Source: Legionella sp. 515359 (lineage in GTDB: Bacteria > Pseudomonadota > Gammaproteobacteria > Legionellales > Legionellaceae). Taken from it: a DNA stretch of 57,710 nt. The stretch lies in assembly GCA_025941565.1 (NCBI GenBank), contig JAPCYN010000020.1, positions 1-57,710 of the forward strand. The letters are read 5' to 3'. The notes beneath the pieces are model-generated. The model worked only from the letters and a program-made list of their open reading frames with translations, made no database searches and was not told the origin of the DNA. The position numbers were made by a program, and so were the translations under genes. Shown here in pieces: positions 27,984 to 36,617 of this stretch (position 1 is the stretch's first letter; the number at the start of each line of letters is the position of its first letter).

Positions 27984-29232
27984 AGTATGCTCCCAGAAAG
28001 AGATATTGAACAACACAACCGCCGACACTATTTAGCAAAGAGCTAAATAAGCAGAACTGTAATGATTGTGTGTAAAAAAGTCGGTTTATTGCTAAAACTA
28101 CACCGCTCATAGCAAAGATAATAAGAATCAATGAGAAGTAATTTTTTAAACTAAAAATGCAAAATAAAAACACAGGGATTAAGGTTAGTATTAATCCTGT
28201 CCCAATAAATATTACTTCTTTTATAGGTTGATTGTGTCTCTGATAAGGAAATATATTGTGAAATAATAGATGCTCTAATTTTCCTTTTTCAAAAAGAGTA
28301 AATAGCGTAGATAGGATATAAGTTTGCAAACCCATCAAAACAAGAATAAGCCCTTGCCTATTATCCACTGTTTCTTGAGAGTTTAATACTTGTAAGATAA
28401 GCAGCGATAATGCAAAACAAATTGTAAATCTAATTAAAAACGAAATTTTATTCTTTCTTAAAACTGCCAGTTGAATAATAAAGATATTTTTTAAAGAGCT
28501 AAGACTTTTAAAGCCATTCAATACATCGAAATGCGGTATTTTAAATGAATATTTTTGCTCACGTAGATAAGGTTGTACTGTTCCCAGAATAATGCCACAC
28601 AGTAAAGAAATGCTTAGCCCTACACCAAAATTTAACAGCCAATTGCCTTGCTTTGAAATGATGATAATTAAAAGAAGCGCAGAGAAAGTCATAGTGCCAT
28701 TAGCTATTTTTTTATAAAGAAAATTAAGCAGCAGTGTACATAGTACAAATATAGTAGATGTATAAAGACAATATTGGGAGGAAAGAAATAAAAAGTCTTC
28801 AGCATTATGAAGAATATTAGCCCCCCCAAAGAATATAGCCAACCAAACAATATTTAAAGACAATAAAAGGATAATAAAATCTATTGCCTTATGGACACTC
28901 GCAGGAATGTATAAAGTATGCAGATATTCTCTAAATGCTCCACCTTTTATAAAAGAGGATTGTGCTTTAGTCATTGCTAACAAAAAGAAAAGTAATAATA
29001 CTAGATAAATAAACTTTGCTTTAAATGTGATAGACGGATCAACCAGCGCATAAAAAGGAATGCCAATGGCTTGAATATTTTTTACCCCTGGCACTAATAA
29101 ACAAATAATAAAGGCTGTTAATAGTTTATGTCTGGCAATCAATTCTTTCGTTTCATTAAAATAATATTGGGTTCGAAACTTAAGGAACTGATGATTAAAA
29201 TAGCTCTTCTCTAAATGAATCCGTTCTAACAT
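27976..29232 (-). CDS. ABC transporter membrane subunit, unrecognised subfamily
   Basis: This 418-residue polytopic protein has roughly ten hydrophobic segments, for example at residues about 38-60, 75-95, 115-140, 165-185, 190-225, 265-290, 300-320, 345-375 and 380-410. It has no ATP-binding motifs of its own. Its stop codon overlaps the GTG start of an ABC ATPase, so the two are translationally coupled and form one transporter. Size and layout resemble permeases of small peptide or bacteriocin-immunity exporters, but no diagnostic motif is seen. The divergent small ORF at 29486 is a possible partner. Confidence 0.78.
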   Translation of the reverse strand: MLERIHLEKSYFNHQFLKFRTQYYFNETKELIARHKLLTAFIICLLVPGVKNIQAIGIPFYALVDPSITFKAKFIYLVLLLFFLLAMTKAQSSFIKGGAFREYLHTLYIPASVHKAIDFIILLLSLNIVWLAIFFGGANILHNAEDFLFLSSQYCLYTSTIFVLCTLLLNFLYKKIANGTMTFSALLLIIIISKQGNWLLNFGVGLSISLLCGIILGTVQPYLREQKYSFKIPHFDVLNGFKSLSSLKNIFIIQLAVLRKNKISFLIRFTICFALSLLILQVLNSQETVDNRQGLILVLMGLQTYILSTLFTLFEKGKLEHLLFHNIFPYQRHNQPIKEVIFIGTGLILTLIPVFLFCIFSLKNYFSLILIIFAMSGVVLAINRLFYTQSLQFCLFSSLLNSVGGCVVQYLFLGAYCG

Positions 29233-29485
29233 CTCAGTTTATCTTCATTATAAAGTTTCTTATTTTTGGATGACTAGGATTATTTTTATTCATAGTGGCT
29301 TCCAATATAACTGTATTTAATTATCTATTTTATAGTATTACACAGCAAAAATATTGCTTTTGTTTTCTGTGCCCATTTGTTTCTTTTTAGAGGGAACAAA
29401 AACAACACGGGGAATGATTGCCTTATTGATGACAACTACTCATTGTTCCCGTTTTGGTGTCAATAAAAAGGGAGGGGTTGATGAA

Positions 29486-29593
29486 ATGTCCTGTAAAATA
29501 TTTTACCATAAACTGGCCAATAAAATTGCGAAGACACATGATGATAAGGATGACGAAGCAGAAGTGATCGTTGCGGGAATAAAAAAGAAATAG
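29486..29593 (+). CDS. Small 35-residue ORF with ribosome site and terminator
   Basis: The sequence begins MSCKIFYHKLANKIAK and ends in an acidic stretch (HDDKDDEAE), then VIVAGIKKK. GGGAGGGG lies about 10 bases before ATG 29486, and a perfect 15-bp terminator begins 52 bases after the stop, which supports a real short transcript. A longer frame from 29354 (79 residues) is possible, but its first part looks random. The amphipathic, charged peptide sits divergent from an ABC permease/ATPase pair. It could be an exported peptide or simply an unknown small protein. Confidence 0.45.
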   Translation: MSCKIFYHKLANKIAKTHDDKDDEAEVIVAGIKKK

Positions 29594-29645
29594 GTAGCGG
29601 CCCAATTGAAGATTCAAGTATTCTTCGATAGACCACTAATTAAGT

Positions 29646-29680
29646 AAATAAAAAAGGGGGTATTTCCCCCTTTTTTATTT
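29646..29680. terminator. Perfect bidirectional terminator
   Basis: AAATAAAAAAGGGGG (29646-29660) pairs perfectly with CCCCCTTTTTTATTT (29666-29680) around TATTT. It carries A/T tracts on both sides, so it can end transcripts from the small ORF and from the convergent protease gene. Confidence 0.93.
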
Positions 29681-29707
29681 AGCTACGTCTCATGACTAGG
29701 TAAGCAA

Positions 29708-30829
29708 CTAAATGCAATTACCCGCGCTATGAGCACAGATGCTATAATACAAATCGACAAATCGACTATCCAATACTGAAGTGCCTTCCAACATAATGCT
29801 ACTATCAGTGTATCCATAAGAAGTAATCCCTACAATTAGATTACGATAAGGACTATAACCTCCTGGTTGACCTACTGAATTGGGGCCAAAGTTTTGTACC
29901 CAAGGACCTCCACTAGAACCGGGTCCCATATCTGAGCCAATTTCCGCATTATTAGGTTCTACCACACGGGCGGTTTGTGCCATCACTTGATGCATTTTTT
30001 GAGATGAATCAAAATTAAAGGGATAGCCTAATATATGAACATGGTTTGGCATTATGGCACTCGTTAACCAACCTATAGCACCTGTAACATTGCCTAGACG
30101 CATTGTTGAACCATTTATAACCTTATCGCTCACCTCAATCATGGCATAGTCTGCCGCATTTGGAACCAATCCACCGCTAGTTGCCCAAGCATCGGTAGTA
30201 AGAGCGAAGGTGCCTGACCACGTTTGGAAAGGAGCCATCCCATCACGATAGGCTGGAATAAATAAAAAATTAGTGTAATAACCAGCAAGCCCATTTGCTC
30301 CAGAATGTACGCAATGTCCAGCCGTCACAATGATTCTTTGATTAATTGTTGCAGCAGTACAGGAAAAATCTCCGCGTCCAGGAATGGTAAAGAAAAGTAT
30401 TCCCACAGCACTATACGGATATTCAAGATCAGCAGCGAGAGGATTTAAACGAGAACTTGTAAAATAATAACCTGATACTCCTCGATCAAAGAAGTTTTGA
30501 GACAACGGCTTCTCCTTGAGAGCAAGTAAACTCTTGGGAATAAGAACTGACAGATCAGGTTTTATATTTTTGACAGGAGGTGTTCCCTCATGATGTTGTG
30601 ATACCTCTTGGCGCAAGGTATCCTTATCTATTTCCACAACTCCATTGGGGTTAAATTGCGGATGAGGCATTTCTTTAGCATTCACTAGTCGTTCAGGCGT
30701 CCAATAGTTAAAGATTTTTTCTTGAGCTTGCCGATTTGATTCTCCTATATTCCCTGAAGAAGCAAACAACGAGTGGGTTAAATTAAGTGCAACGATAAAA
30801 AAACTGAGTTTTATAATGGTTTTCATCAA
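29708..30829 (-). CDS. Secreted trypsin-like (S1 family) serine protease
   Basis: This is a 373-residue exported protein with a signal peptide ending near LFASSG and a propeptide-like region of about 100 residues. The catalytic domain follows: His in VTAGHCVH near residue 170, Asp in AADYAMIEV, and Ser in GPGSSGGPW near residue 305. The chymotrypsin fold is like bacterial V8/glutamyl-type enzymes. A signal peptide and Cys pairs (FSCTA with GHC; ICAHSAGNC at the end) fit a type II secretion substrate, and an lsp operon is present in this window. Cleavage specificity cannot be told. Confidence 0.88.
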   Translation of the reverse strand: MMKTIIKLSFFIVALNLTHSLFASSGNIGESNRQAQEKIFNYWTPERLVNAKEMPHPQFNPNGVVEIDKDTLRQEVSQHHEGTPPVKNIKPDLSVLIPKSLLALKEKPLSQNFFDRGVSGYYFTSSRLNPLAADLEYPYSAVGILFFTIPGRGDFSCTAATINQRIIVTAGHCVHSGANGLAGYYTNFLFIPAYRDGMAPFQTWSGTFALTTDAWATSGGLVPNAADYAMIEVSDKVINGSTMRLGNVTGAIGWLTSAIMPNHVHILGYPFNFDSSQKMHQVMAQTARVVEPNNAEIGSDMGPGSSGGPWVQNFGPNSVGQPGGYSPYRNLIVGITSYGYTDSSIMLEGTSVLDSRFVDLYYSICAHSAGNCI

Positions 30830-31077
30830 TTAAAGTCCCTTTCAGTTAGTACAATATCACAATAAATCACTTCCTATAATTGATCAATCATGGATTGCAC
30901 GCAACGATACCCGGAGTAGAACTTCTTTGGACAACTCATTGATTGTAAACTGTATTTAAACACACCTTGCTGCCAGAAGTTTATTGATAAGTGCTCGATA
31001 CAGTTACCTGTTCATTTTTGCCGCGTTTGTAAATTTAGGGACAAGCAGTTTCTTTAGTCCCTGGGGGTAGCTTTTAA

Positions 31078-31357
31078 AAATATTGGATTTCTCAATATCT
31101 ACACAACTTTACTGTGTTAAGCATCATCAGCATCATTTTTACAAGTTCTAATTATATTATTCTCGAATCCGGTTTACTGGCTGTGACGGTTTATGGGGCT
31201 TAGTTTAACTCATATTAAAGGCATTGAATTAGATGATATTTTGAATTTCAAAGAAAGTTTGAACTTAGTCCTTCTATCTATCTTATTTATCATTTTAGCT
31301 GCGTGAATCGACTTATCTGCATTTATTGTTTTAGGTTTTTTACCTATAGCTCAGTAA
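31078..31357 (+). pseudogene. Remnant of a CPA1/NhaP-type cation:proton antiporter
   Basis: Between 31078 and 31203 one frame reads YWISQYLHNFTVLSI and then SNYIILESGLLAVTVYG before a stop. Just after, in a shifted frame (31202-31357), come IKGIELDDILNFKESL, LSILFIILAA, a TGA where Arg is expected, and IDLSAFIVLGFLPIA. Together they match the YLxNPFVL...ESGLLAVTVMG...GVxxxxILxFKExL...LFILLAARLD region of NhaP-like antiporters. There is no start, and one frameshift and stops are visible, so it is a dead internal fragment. It fills the gap between the protease gene and the DUF2339 gene; 30830-31077 shows nothing else beyond the protease promoter area. Confidence 0.72.
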
Positions 31358-31435
31358 AATACCCTCAGAATAAATAATTAAAAAAAAGCTCGAAATAAAT
31401 ACGCAAAATGATGTAAAATTGCTCAGTTATTTAAT

Positions 31436-33115
31436 ATGCAGGGTCCTTCTTTGAAATCGATTGATATTGAAAAAAGCTTACAAGCACTCGAAACACGGGT
31501 GTCAATAATTGAAAAGATTAATGGCATTGCATCATCAGCCTCGCCAAAACAATCTAAAATAATTAAAAACAAAAAAAACGTGAGCAAATCGACACCTAAA
31601 CCGATGTCAGGAAATTGGTTAGGATTTGTTGCTTCAGTTTGTTTTATTTTAGCAGCTTGCTTCATTGTTAAATTATCAATTGAATCGGGATGGCTAACTC
31701 ATGAAAAGCAACTTGGAGTAGCCACGCTATTTGGAATGGCCTTATTTACTGCCGGGATTATTATTTCCAGCGCTGATAGAATATATGCCTGCTTTTTACC
31801 GGCTGCTGGCGCAACAGTACTTTATTTAACTTGTTTTGCTGCATATCAATACTATATGCTTATTTCATTTCAAACAGTCATCGCCATATCAACGATTATC
31901 TCAGGGATTTCTATTTGGTTTTATTTACGGTTTAAACATGATATTTATGCAATCATTGCTGCTTTAGGTGCCTACATTGCTCCTCTTGTTGCAGGTGTTG
32001 AAAATAACGCGATATTTTCTTTGTATTATTTCACAATTTGTTCGTTGAATTTTGCAACTCTTGCTATTTGGGTGGAGTCACGAACCTTAACGATGATTTC
32101 AGCTTATTTAGCAATATCAATAACTGCCGTAGTAGGACTGAAACTCGATCAGGATGTATTAATTGCTACAGTACTTGCCATTAATTTTCTTATCTATTCA
32201 ATTGGTACTCTGTTTCACACGCAATTGACCCAAAAACACCTAACTGAGAAAGAATCTTGGAGTCTTTTTCCGGTATTATTAATTTTCTATGCCATGGAAT
32301 ATTATTATCTCAGTCGTATTGATCATACTTTGGCTTCGTGGGTTTCCCTGGCTTCAGCAGCTCTATTAGTCGGACTCTATTACTCCGCTAAACGATGGTT
32401 TCCTGAGCGCCGTTTTAATAGTCGTAATGTATTGTTAACCTTTGTAACGCTTGTTTGTTTTCATGCCATTTATCTTGGACTTTTGCCATCAAATCTAAAA
32501 CCATGGCTTTTTGCTGTCATCGTTCTTGTGTACACCGTTTTCCATAAAAAAATTAAATTGATTCAATGGAATATTCCCTTCTTAATCCCGTTTGTGGCGA
32601 TCTCTGCTATTTTGGGGATTGAATACCTAAGTATATTAAGTCACCTGGTCAATAGCAGTGGGTTTTCCTGGTCTGTAGTAGCATGGACTTCTTTTGCCAG
32701 TATTTGGTTTTTATTAATCCAAAATCGCGAAGAACTAGCTCATAAAGAAGAATATTATTATGTTTTACTGGCTGCGGCCCATCTGCTTGCCATTATGAGC
32801 CTTTATCAACTCACAATAGAATACAGTACTTTGGCGGTGTCTGCTTCTTGGCTTACCTATGTACTCATTATTCTATGGATTTCAACTCTGAGAAACGATG
32901 TACTCATTGCCAAATCAGTTCTTATTGTTTTATTTTTTGCTGCAGGTAAAGCCTTACTTTATGATGCATCATCCACTCCCACAATTATTCGGACATTATC
33001 TCTGATTCTTACAGGTATTGTTTTGTATGCCTCAGGTCTTGTCATCAGAAAAAAAACGAACTGGAAAAGTAAGCTAATGGATAGTGAGTCAAACAGTGCC
33101 AAAATAAACTTGTAA
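31436..33115 (+). CDS. DUF2339-family polytopic membrane protein
   Basis: This is a 559-residue protein. The first 55 residues are polar and coiled-coil-like (LQALETRVSIIEKI then a Lys-rich stretch). More than ten hydrophobic segments spread to the end. The GNWLGFVASVCFILAACFI start, the repeated Ala/Gly-rich helices and the GAYIAPLVAG segment are in the style of DUF2339 membrane proteins, which are larger in other bacteria. Function is unknown. The region just upstream is the antiporter remnant; no clear ribosome site is seen before ATG 31436. Confidence 0.75.
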   Translation: MQGPSLKSIDIEKSLQALETRVSIIEKINGIASSASPKQSKIIKNKKNVSKSTPKPMSGNWLGFVASVCFILAACFIVKLSIESGWLTHEKQLGVATLFGMALFTAGIIISSADRIYACFLPAAGATVLYLTCFAAYQYYMLISFQTVIAISTIISGISIWFYLRFKHDIYAIIAALGAYIAPLVAGVENNAIFSLYYFTICSLNFATLAIWVESRTLTMISAYLAISITAVVGLKLDQDVLIATVLAINFLIYSIGTLFHTQLTQKHLTEKESWSLFPVLLIFYAMEYYYLSRIDHTLASWVSLASAALLVGLYYSAKRWFPERRFNSRNVLLTFVTLVCFHAIYLGLLPSNLKPWLFAVIVLVYTVFHKKIKLIQWNIPFLIPFVAISAILGIEYLSILSHLVNSSGFSWSVVAWTSFASIWFLLIQNREELAHKEEYYYVLLAAAHLLAIMSLYQLTIEYSTLAVSASWLTYVLIILWISTLRNDVLIAKSVLIVLFFAAGKALLYDASSTPTIIRTLSLILTGIVLYASGLVIRKKTNWKSKLMDSESNSAKINL

Positions 33116-33305
33116 ACAATTGATTACAGCTTAAATACTGAAACAATGCCGTCAATATGAATGAGTGTAGCTTGGATTATTCTCATAGCTCAATTTGTTG
33201 CTTTTTATAGGCAATTTTCTGTAATATAAAAACTCACGATTATCAATTTTTTGCTATTTCAACATTTTAATTTTTAGATAAATTGAAAAAATAGAGAATA
33301 AATAT

Positions 33306-34133
33306 ATGCGCATCAATTTTAGCACATTAAGAATGTTACATCTTATTGAGTATCAAAAACCCAAAGGTGAACATTGTTCACTTGAGTCGTTTCGAAAGAC
33401 AATTCATCCAATTGAGCTTTCAACCTGCATGCGTCATCTCTATCTATTCACCTCTGAACAGATAGAAATGCATGGTGAACATTACAATCAAACACTTTCG
33501 AATTTTAAAAAACCTCGTTTGCATCAGAAATCACTTCAATTCGATGAGCTGGAAGGCAGAGAAGTCTATCGCTTTCTTTTATTTTGGGTCATTGGAGGAT
33601 TAAATAATAAAAAGCCATTTAATGACGAACATATTTTAGGTGATCTGAGAAAAATTTGTAAAAATTACGAAACATCAACGTCACCCTATAAAAGAGAAGC
33701 TTGGCAACAAAATCAAGCGGTTATTCAAGCATTACTATCCGATGCAAAATATTTAACACTCTTAACAAAGAAAATTGAAATACCTTTAGAAGAAAAGAAA
33801 GCACTTCTCAAAACGGTCTGTGATCATTGTACCTGGGCCAGAGAGCAAGGTTTTTTTGAGATAACCCCCTGCATTGATTATTCTTCTTTTCTCGATAAAA
33901 AAGAGATGGTTACTCATCTCTATGGAGTACTCCAAATAGCACGTAAAAAGATTGATATTGAACTCAATAAAATTGCTGAAAATAAAACTCCTCTTGGTTT
34001 TTTATTTTCAAAATCTGTCAATCACCTACAAAATAAAATGAACCAGATTGATAAATTACAGACGCACTTAATCAGTGAAGAACCCTCATTAATTGACACT
34101 GATGGGTTGAATAGGTCTGTAGTCGCAAGCTGA
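33306..34133 (+). CDS. Unrecognised cytosolic-type protein, possible effector
   Basis: I do not recognise a family in this 275-residue protein. It has no signal peptide or membrane segment and is predicted mostly helical, with many Lys, Glu and His. One stretch (ARKKIDIELNKIAENKTPL and on) looks coiled-coil-like. The last 25 residues contain SEEPSLIDTD followed by a Ser-rich end, similar to the acidic E-block plus short tail seen in many Dot/Icm substrates. Lying in an accessory stretch, it could be an effector, but this is weak inference. A 190-base AT-rich spacer upstream must hold its promoter. Confidence 0.6.
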   Translation: MRINFSTLRMLHLIEYQKPKGEHCSLESFRKTIHPIELSTCMRHLYLFTSEQIEMHGEHYNQTLSNFKKPRLHQKSLQFDELEGREVYRFLLFWVIGGLNNKKPFNDEHILGDLRKICKNYETSTSPYKREAWQQNQAVIQALLSDAKYLTLLTKKIEIPLEEKKALLKTVCDHCTWAREQGFFEITPCIDYSSFLDKKEMVTHLYGVLQIARKKIDIELNKIAENKTPLGFLFSKSVNHLQNKMNQIDKLQTHLISEEPSLIDTDGLNRSVVAS

Positions 34134-34164
34134 AAGAAGTGTTCACATCCATAAAATAATTTAC

Positions 34165-34204
34165 GGGTTAGAGGGGCTCTGAATCCCCTCGTACTCAATA
34201 ACCC
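34165..34204. terminator. Nested hairpin between convergent genes
   Basis: The outer stem GGGTTA/TAACCC (34165-34170 and 34199-34204) encloses an inner stem GAGGGG/CCCCTC (34171-34176 and 34185-34190). It lies between the unknown gene and lbtC and is likely a transcript end for one or both. Confidence 0.55.
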
Positions 34205-34218
34205 ATAAAATACGTCTT

Positions 34219-35406
34219 CTATTGTGCAACCAGGCTATGTTTCGATAATTTTTTCTCATTTGATTTAAGTCGACTTAACGTAATTAAACTAAAAAATCCA
34301 ATCAAACACAGTAAATACATAAAAGAATGTGCATCTTTTATGCCAATAACACTCGTAATTAAACTGAATAAAGCGGAGCAGTTGAATTGGCAAAATAGTG
34401 CTAAAGCTAAAGCCAATGCCATTTGTTTCGGGAAAGGGCGTACGACGACAGAGGTTGCACTCGCAACAATAAATCCAGTACCCAAATAATAGATCATCAT
34501 CGGAATAATAAAGACAAGATAAATCGAGTCAGAAAGTAGGCCAACCCCCCACATTAAAACTGCAGAAAAAGCAAAAAAATAAACTCCAAATGCCGTGAGT
34601 TGTCTACTGGAGTAGTACTTAACTAATATACCGCAACACGCTGTTCCTAATAAATGCATTATTGCCATGGCTGTTTTGGCAAGTCCATACTGGGTAGAGG
34701 TCCAGTGAGCACCTTTAATTAAAATAAATGATGCTGAAGTATTAAATGCTGATTCACCAGCCATCATTAAGGCAGAAATTAATAAATAACCCACAAAAAT
34801 AGGATGTTTAAAAACCGTAACGATTATTTCTTTAAAATTCAGATCATGGAGTTGCTTTGATTTTGTTTCTTGTAAGTTTGCACTCAAAGGAAATAGAACC
34901 AAAGCGTAAAAAGCAATGATTATAGAAGCAGTTCGCCAACTCCACTGACTGTTGATTAAGCCTCCCAAAAAAGGTAAAAAGCAGATGAAAACGCCACCTA
35001 AAGTGAAAAGCCAGGCAAAATATTGAGTGGCATGGTGTTCCTCTTGGGTATCGTTAATCATTGCTCTCCCCATAAGCAACGTCGCTCCCACAGCCAATCC
35101 TTGAACAAATCGACACATCAATAAACATTCAATGGAGAGGCTCAATGCCGCAAGAAAATTAGAGATTAAATACAATAATAACCCCCAGATAAATATAGGT
35201 TTTCTTCCGTAGCGCTCCGAAAGAACTCCCCATAGGATCATACTCAGTGCCTTGCCCAGTAAAAAAAGACTAATTGCTAATTGAGCGATATTCGGTTTTA
35301 CTGAGAAAAACTCAGCTATTTTAGGTAAAGCTGGGGTAATAAAATGAATATCCAAATTTCCAAAAAACCAAGTCAATAATATAAGTAGAAATGCTTGATT
35401 AGTCAT
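34219..35406 (-). CDS. lbtC: MFS transporter LbtC, legiobactin uptake across the inner membrane
   Basis: This 395-residue major facilitator has twelve hydrophobic segments and the MFS loop motif GVLSERYGRKPIFIWG after helix 2. It is the third gene of lbtABC; the start overlaps the end of lbtB by 4 bases. In L. pneumophila LbtC is needed for use of ferri-legiobactin at the inner membrane (known). The resemblance to the Bcr/CflA drug exporter class is strong, so direction of transport is taken from the known locus, not from sequence. Confidence 0.9.
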   Translation of the reverse strand: MTNQAFLLILLTWFFGNLDIHFITPALPKIAEFFSVKPNIAQLAISLFLLGKALSMILWGVLSERYGRKPIFIWGLLLYLISNFLAALSLSIECLLMCRFVQGLAVGATLLMGRAMINDTQEEHHATQYFAWLFTLGGVFICFLPFLGGLINSQWSWRTASIIIAFYALVLFPLSANLQETKSKQLHDLNFKEIIVTVFKHPIFVGYLLISALMMAGESAFNTSASFILIKGAHWTSTQYGLAKTAMAIMHLLGTACCGILVKYYSSRQLTAFGVYFFAFSAVLMWGVGLLSDSIYLVFIIPMMIYYLGTGFIVASATSVVVRPFPKQMALALALALFCQFNCSALFSLITSVIGIKDAHSFMYLLCLIGFFSLITLSRLKSNEKKLSKHSLVAQ

Positions 35407-36617
35407 GATGTTCTATCAGAATAAGTGTTGGAAATGTAAGGCAGTCGATTGTCAAAAGTACGATGAAACCAAAACACCGAAAGAGCAAATAAACCATAGA
35501 AACTTGCACTAATTACAAAAAGTACTGAATAAGACAGCCAGTTTATCAGCACCCCTCCTAGTAATAAACCAATGAGGTTACCCAGTTTGGCAAAAGAGTT
35601 GGCTAAACCCAGTGCATATCCTGGTAATGAATATCGATCGCTTAAAAGAGCAAATAATGCAGGTAATAAAGCAGCTAAAACAACCCCCCATAGAATTCGA
35701 ATGCATGCAAACAGAAAGAGACTGCTTGCAGTTGCTTGACACAACATAAGCATTAAACCGAGCACACTATAACGCATTAAATAGCGATGTACTAAAAACA
35801 GGTCAGACCGACATCGATCAAACTGACGCCCACACCATTCCGAACTCACGAACATCCCCACTGCCGGGAAAGAATAAAGTAAGCCAATAAGAATTAAATT
35901 ATGAGACAATGAGTTATTAATAAATAAAGAGAATCCCGGATCCGGTAAAAATTTAATGATTTGAGTTAAAGTAATTAAAAAACACAGAAAATATACAGGC
36001 TTTGAACTAAGAGGTAACCTATCGGTTTTTTGCTCTAAATTTTTATTCCCCCCTTTTTTTGTGGCTGGCAAGTAATAGTGCATAATAAGGGTAGTAGTTA
36101 AACAAATAACCGTCGCTACTCCATATAATCCCTGGTAATTAGTAAAAGTTAAGATTATCCCCCCTATAAAACCCGCAAGGGTTGTAGCAATCGCCTTTGC
36201 CGATTGCAAACGCGTCAACTGACGACTTTTATGGTGCCAGTCACAAAGACTTAATGAATAGGTTTGCATGGATACAATAAAGCCAGCAAAAGCTCCCTGA
36301 AAAACACGAATGATTAAAATCCAGATTAGAGAACTCACAAACATCATCGTCAGTTGCGTCAATACCAAAGCCCAAGCTGCTCGCATTAACAGTGGCTTAT
36401 AGCCATAACGATCCGCAGCAATCCCCCAGATTGGCGTCATGATGATATTGGCAAGCATAGGCAATACGAAACTGAGCATGCTGTAAAATACTGCACTCTG
36501 AAGCGGCACTTCGCTTTGTGATGCAATCAACAAAGAGAGAAAAGGATTCGTCATTTCTAAAGCCAAGATCATAAAAAATTGACTTACCAAGATAATCGAT
36601 TGGATTAATTTAGGCAT
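35403..36617 (-). CDS. lbtB: MFS transporter LbtB, legiobactin export
   Basis: This 404-residue major facilitator has twelve hydrophobic segments, a motif A loop (GIAADRYGYKPLLM) and a second one in the C-terminal half (CGRQFDRCRSDLF). The gene overlaps lbtA by 8 bases and lbtC by 4, so all three are translated as one unit. In L. pneumophila LbtB promotes legiobactin release (known). The gene order LbtA-LbtB-LbtC is what fixes the name; the MFS family alone would not. Confidence 0.9.
   Translation of the reverse strand: MPKLIQSIILVSQFFMILALEMTNPFLSLLIASQSEVPLQSAVFYSMLSFVLPMLANIIMTPIWGIAADRYGYKPLLMRAAWALVLTQLTMMFVSSLIWILIIRVFQGAFAGFIVSMQTYSLSLCDWHHKSRQLTRLQSAKAIATTLAGFIGGIILTFTNYQGLYGVATVICLTTTLIMHYYLPATKKGGNKNLEQKTDRLPLSSKPVYFLCFLITLTQIIKFLPDPGFSLFINNSLSHNLILIGLLYSFPAVGMFVSSEWCGRQFDRCRSDLFLVHRYLMRYSVLGLMLMLCQATASSLFLFACIRILWGVVLAALLPALFALLSDRYSLPGYALGLANSFAKLGNLIGLLLGGVLINWLSYSVLFVISASFYGLFALSVFWFHRTFDNRLPYISNTYSDRTS

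Noticed and set aside
25900-34200. Prophage or intact integrative element downstream of tRNA-Arg
   Set aside because: No integrase, phage structural gene or tRNA-end repeat was found; only a short remnant is present.
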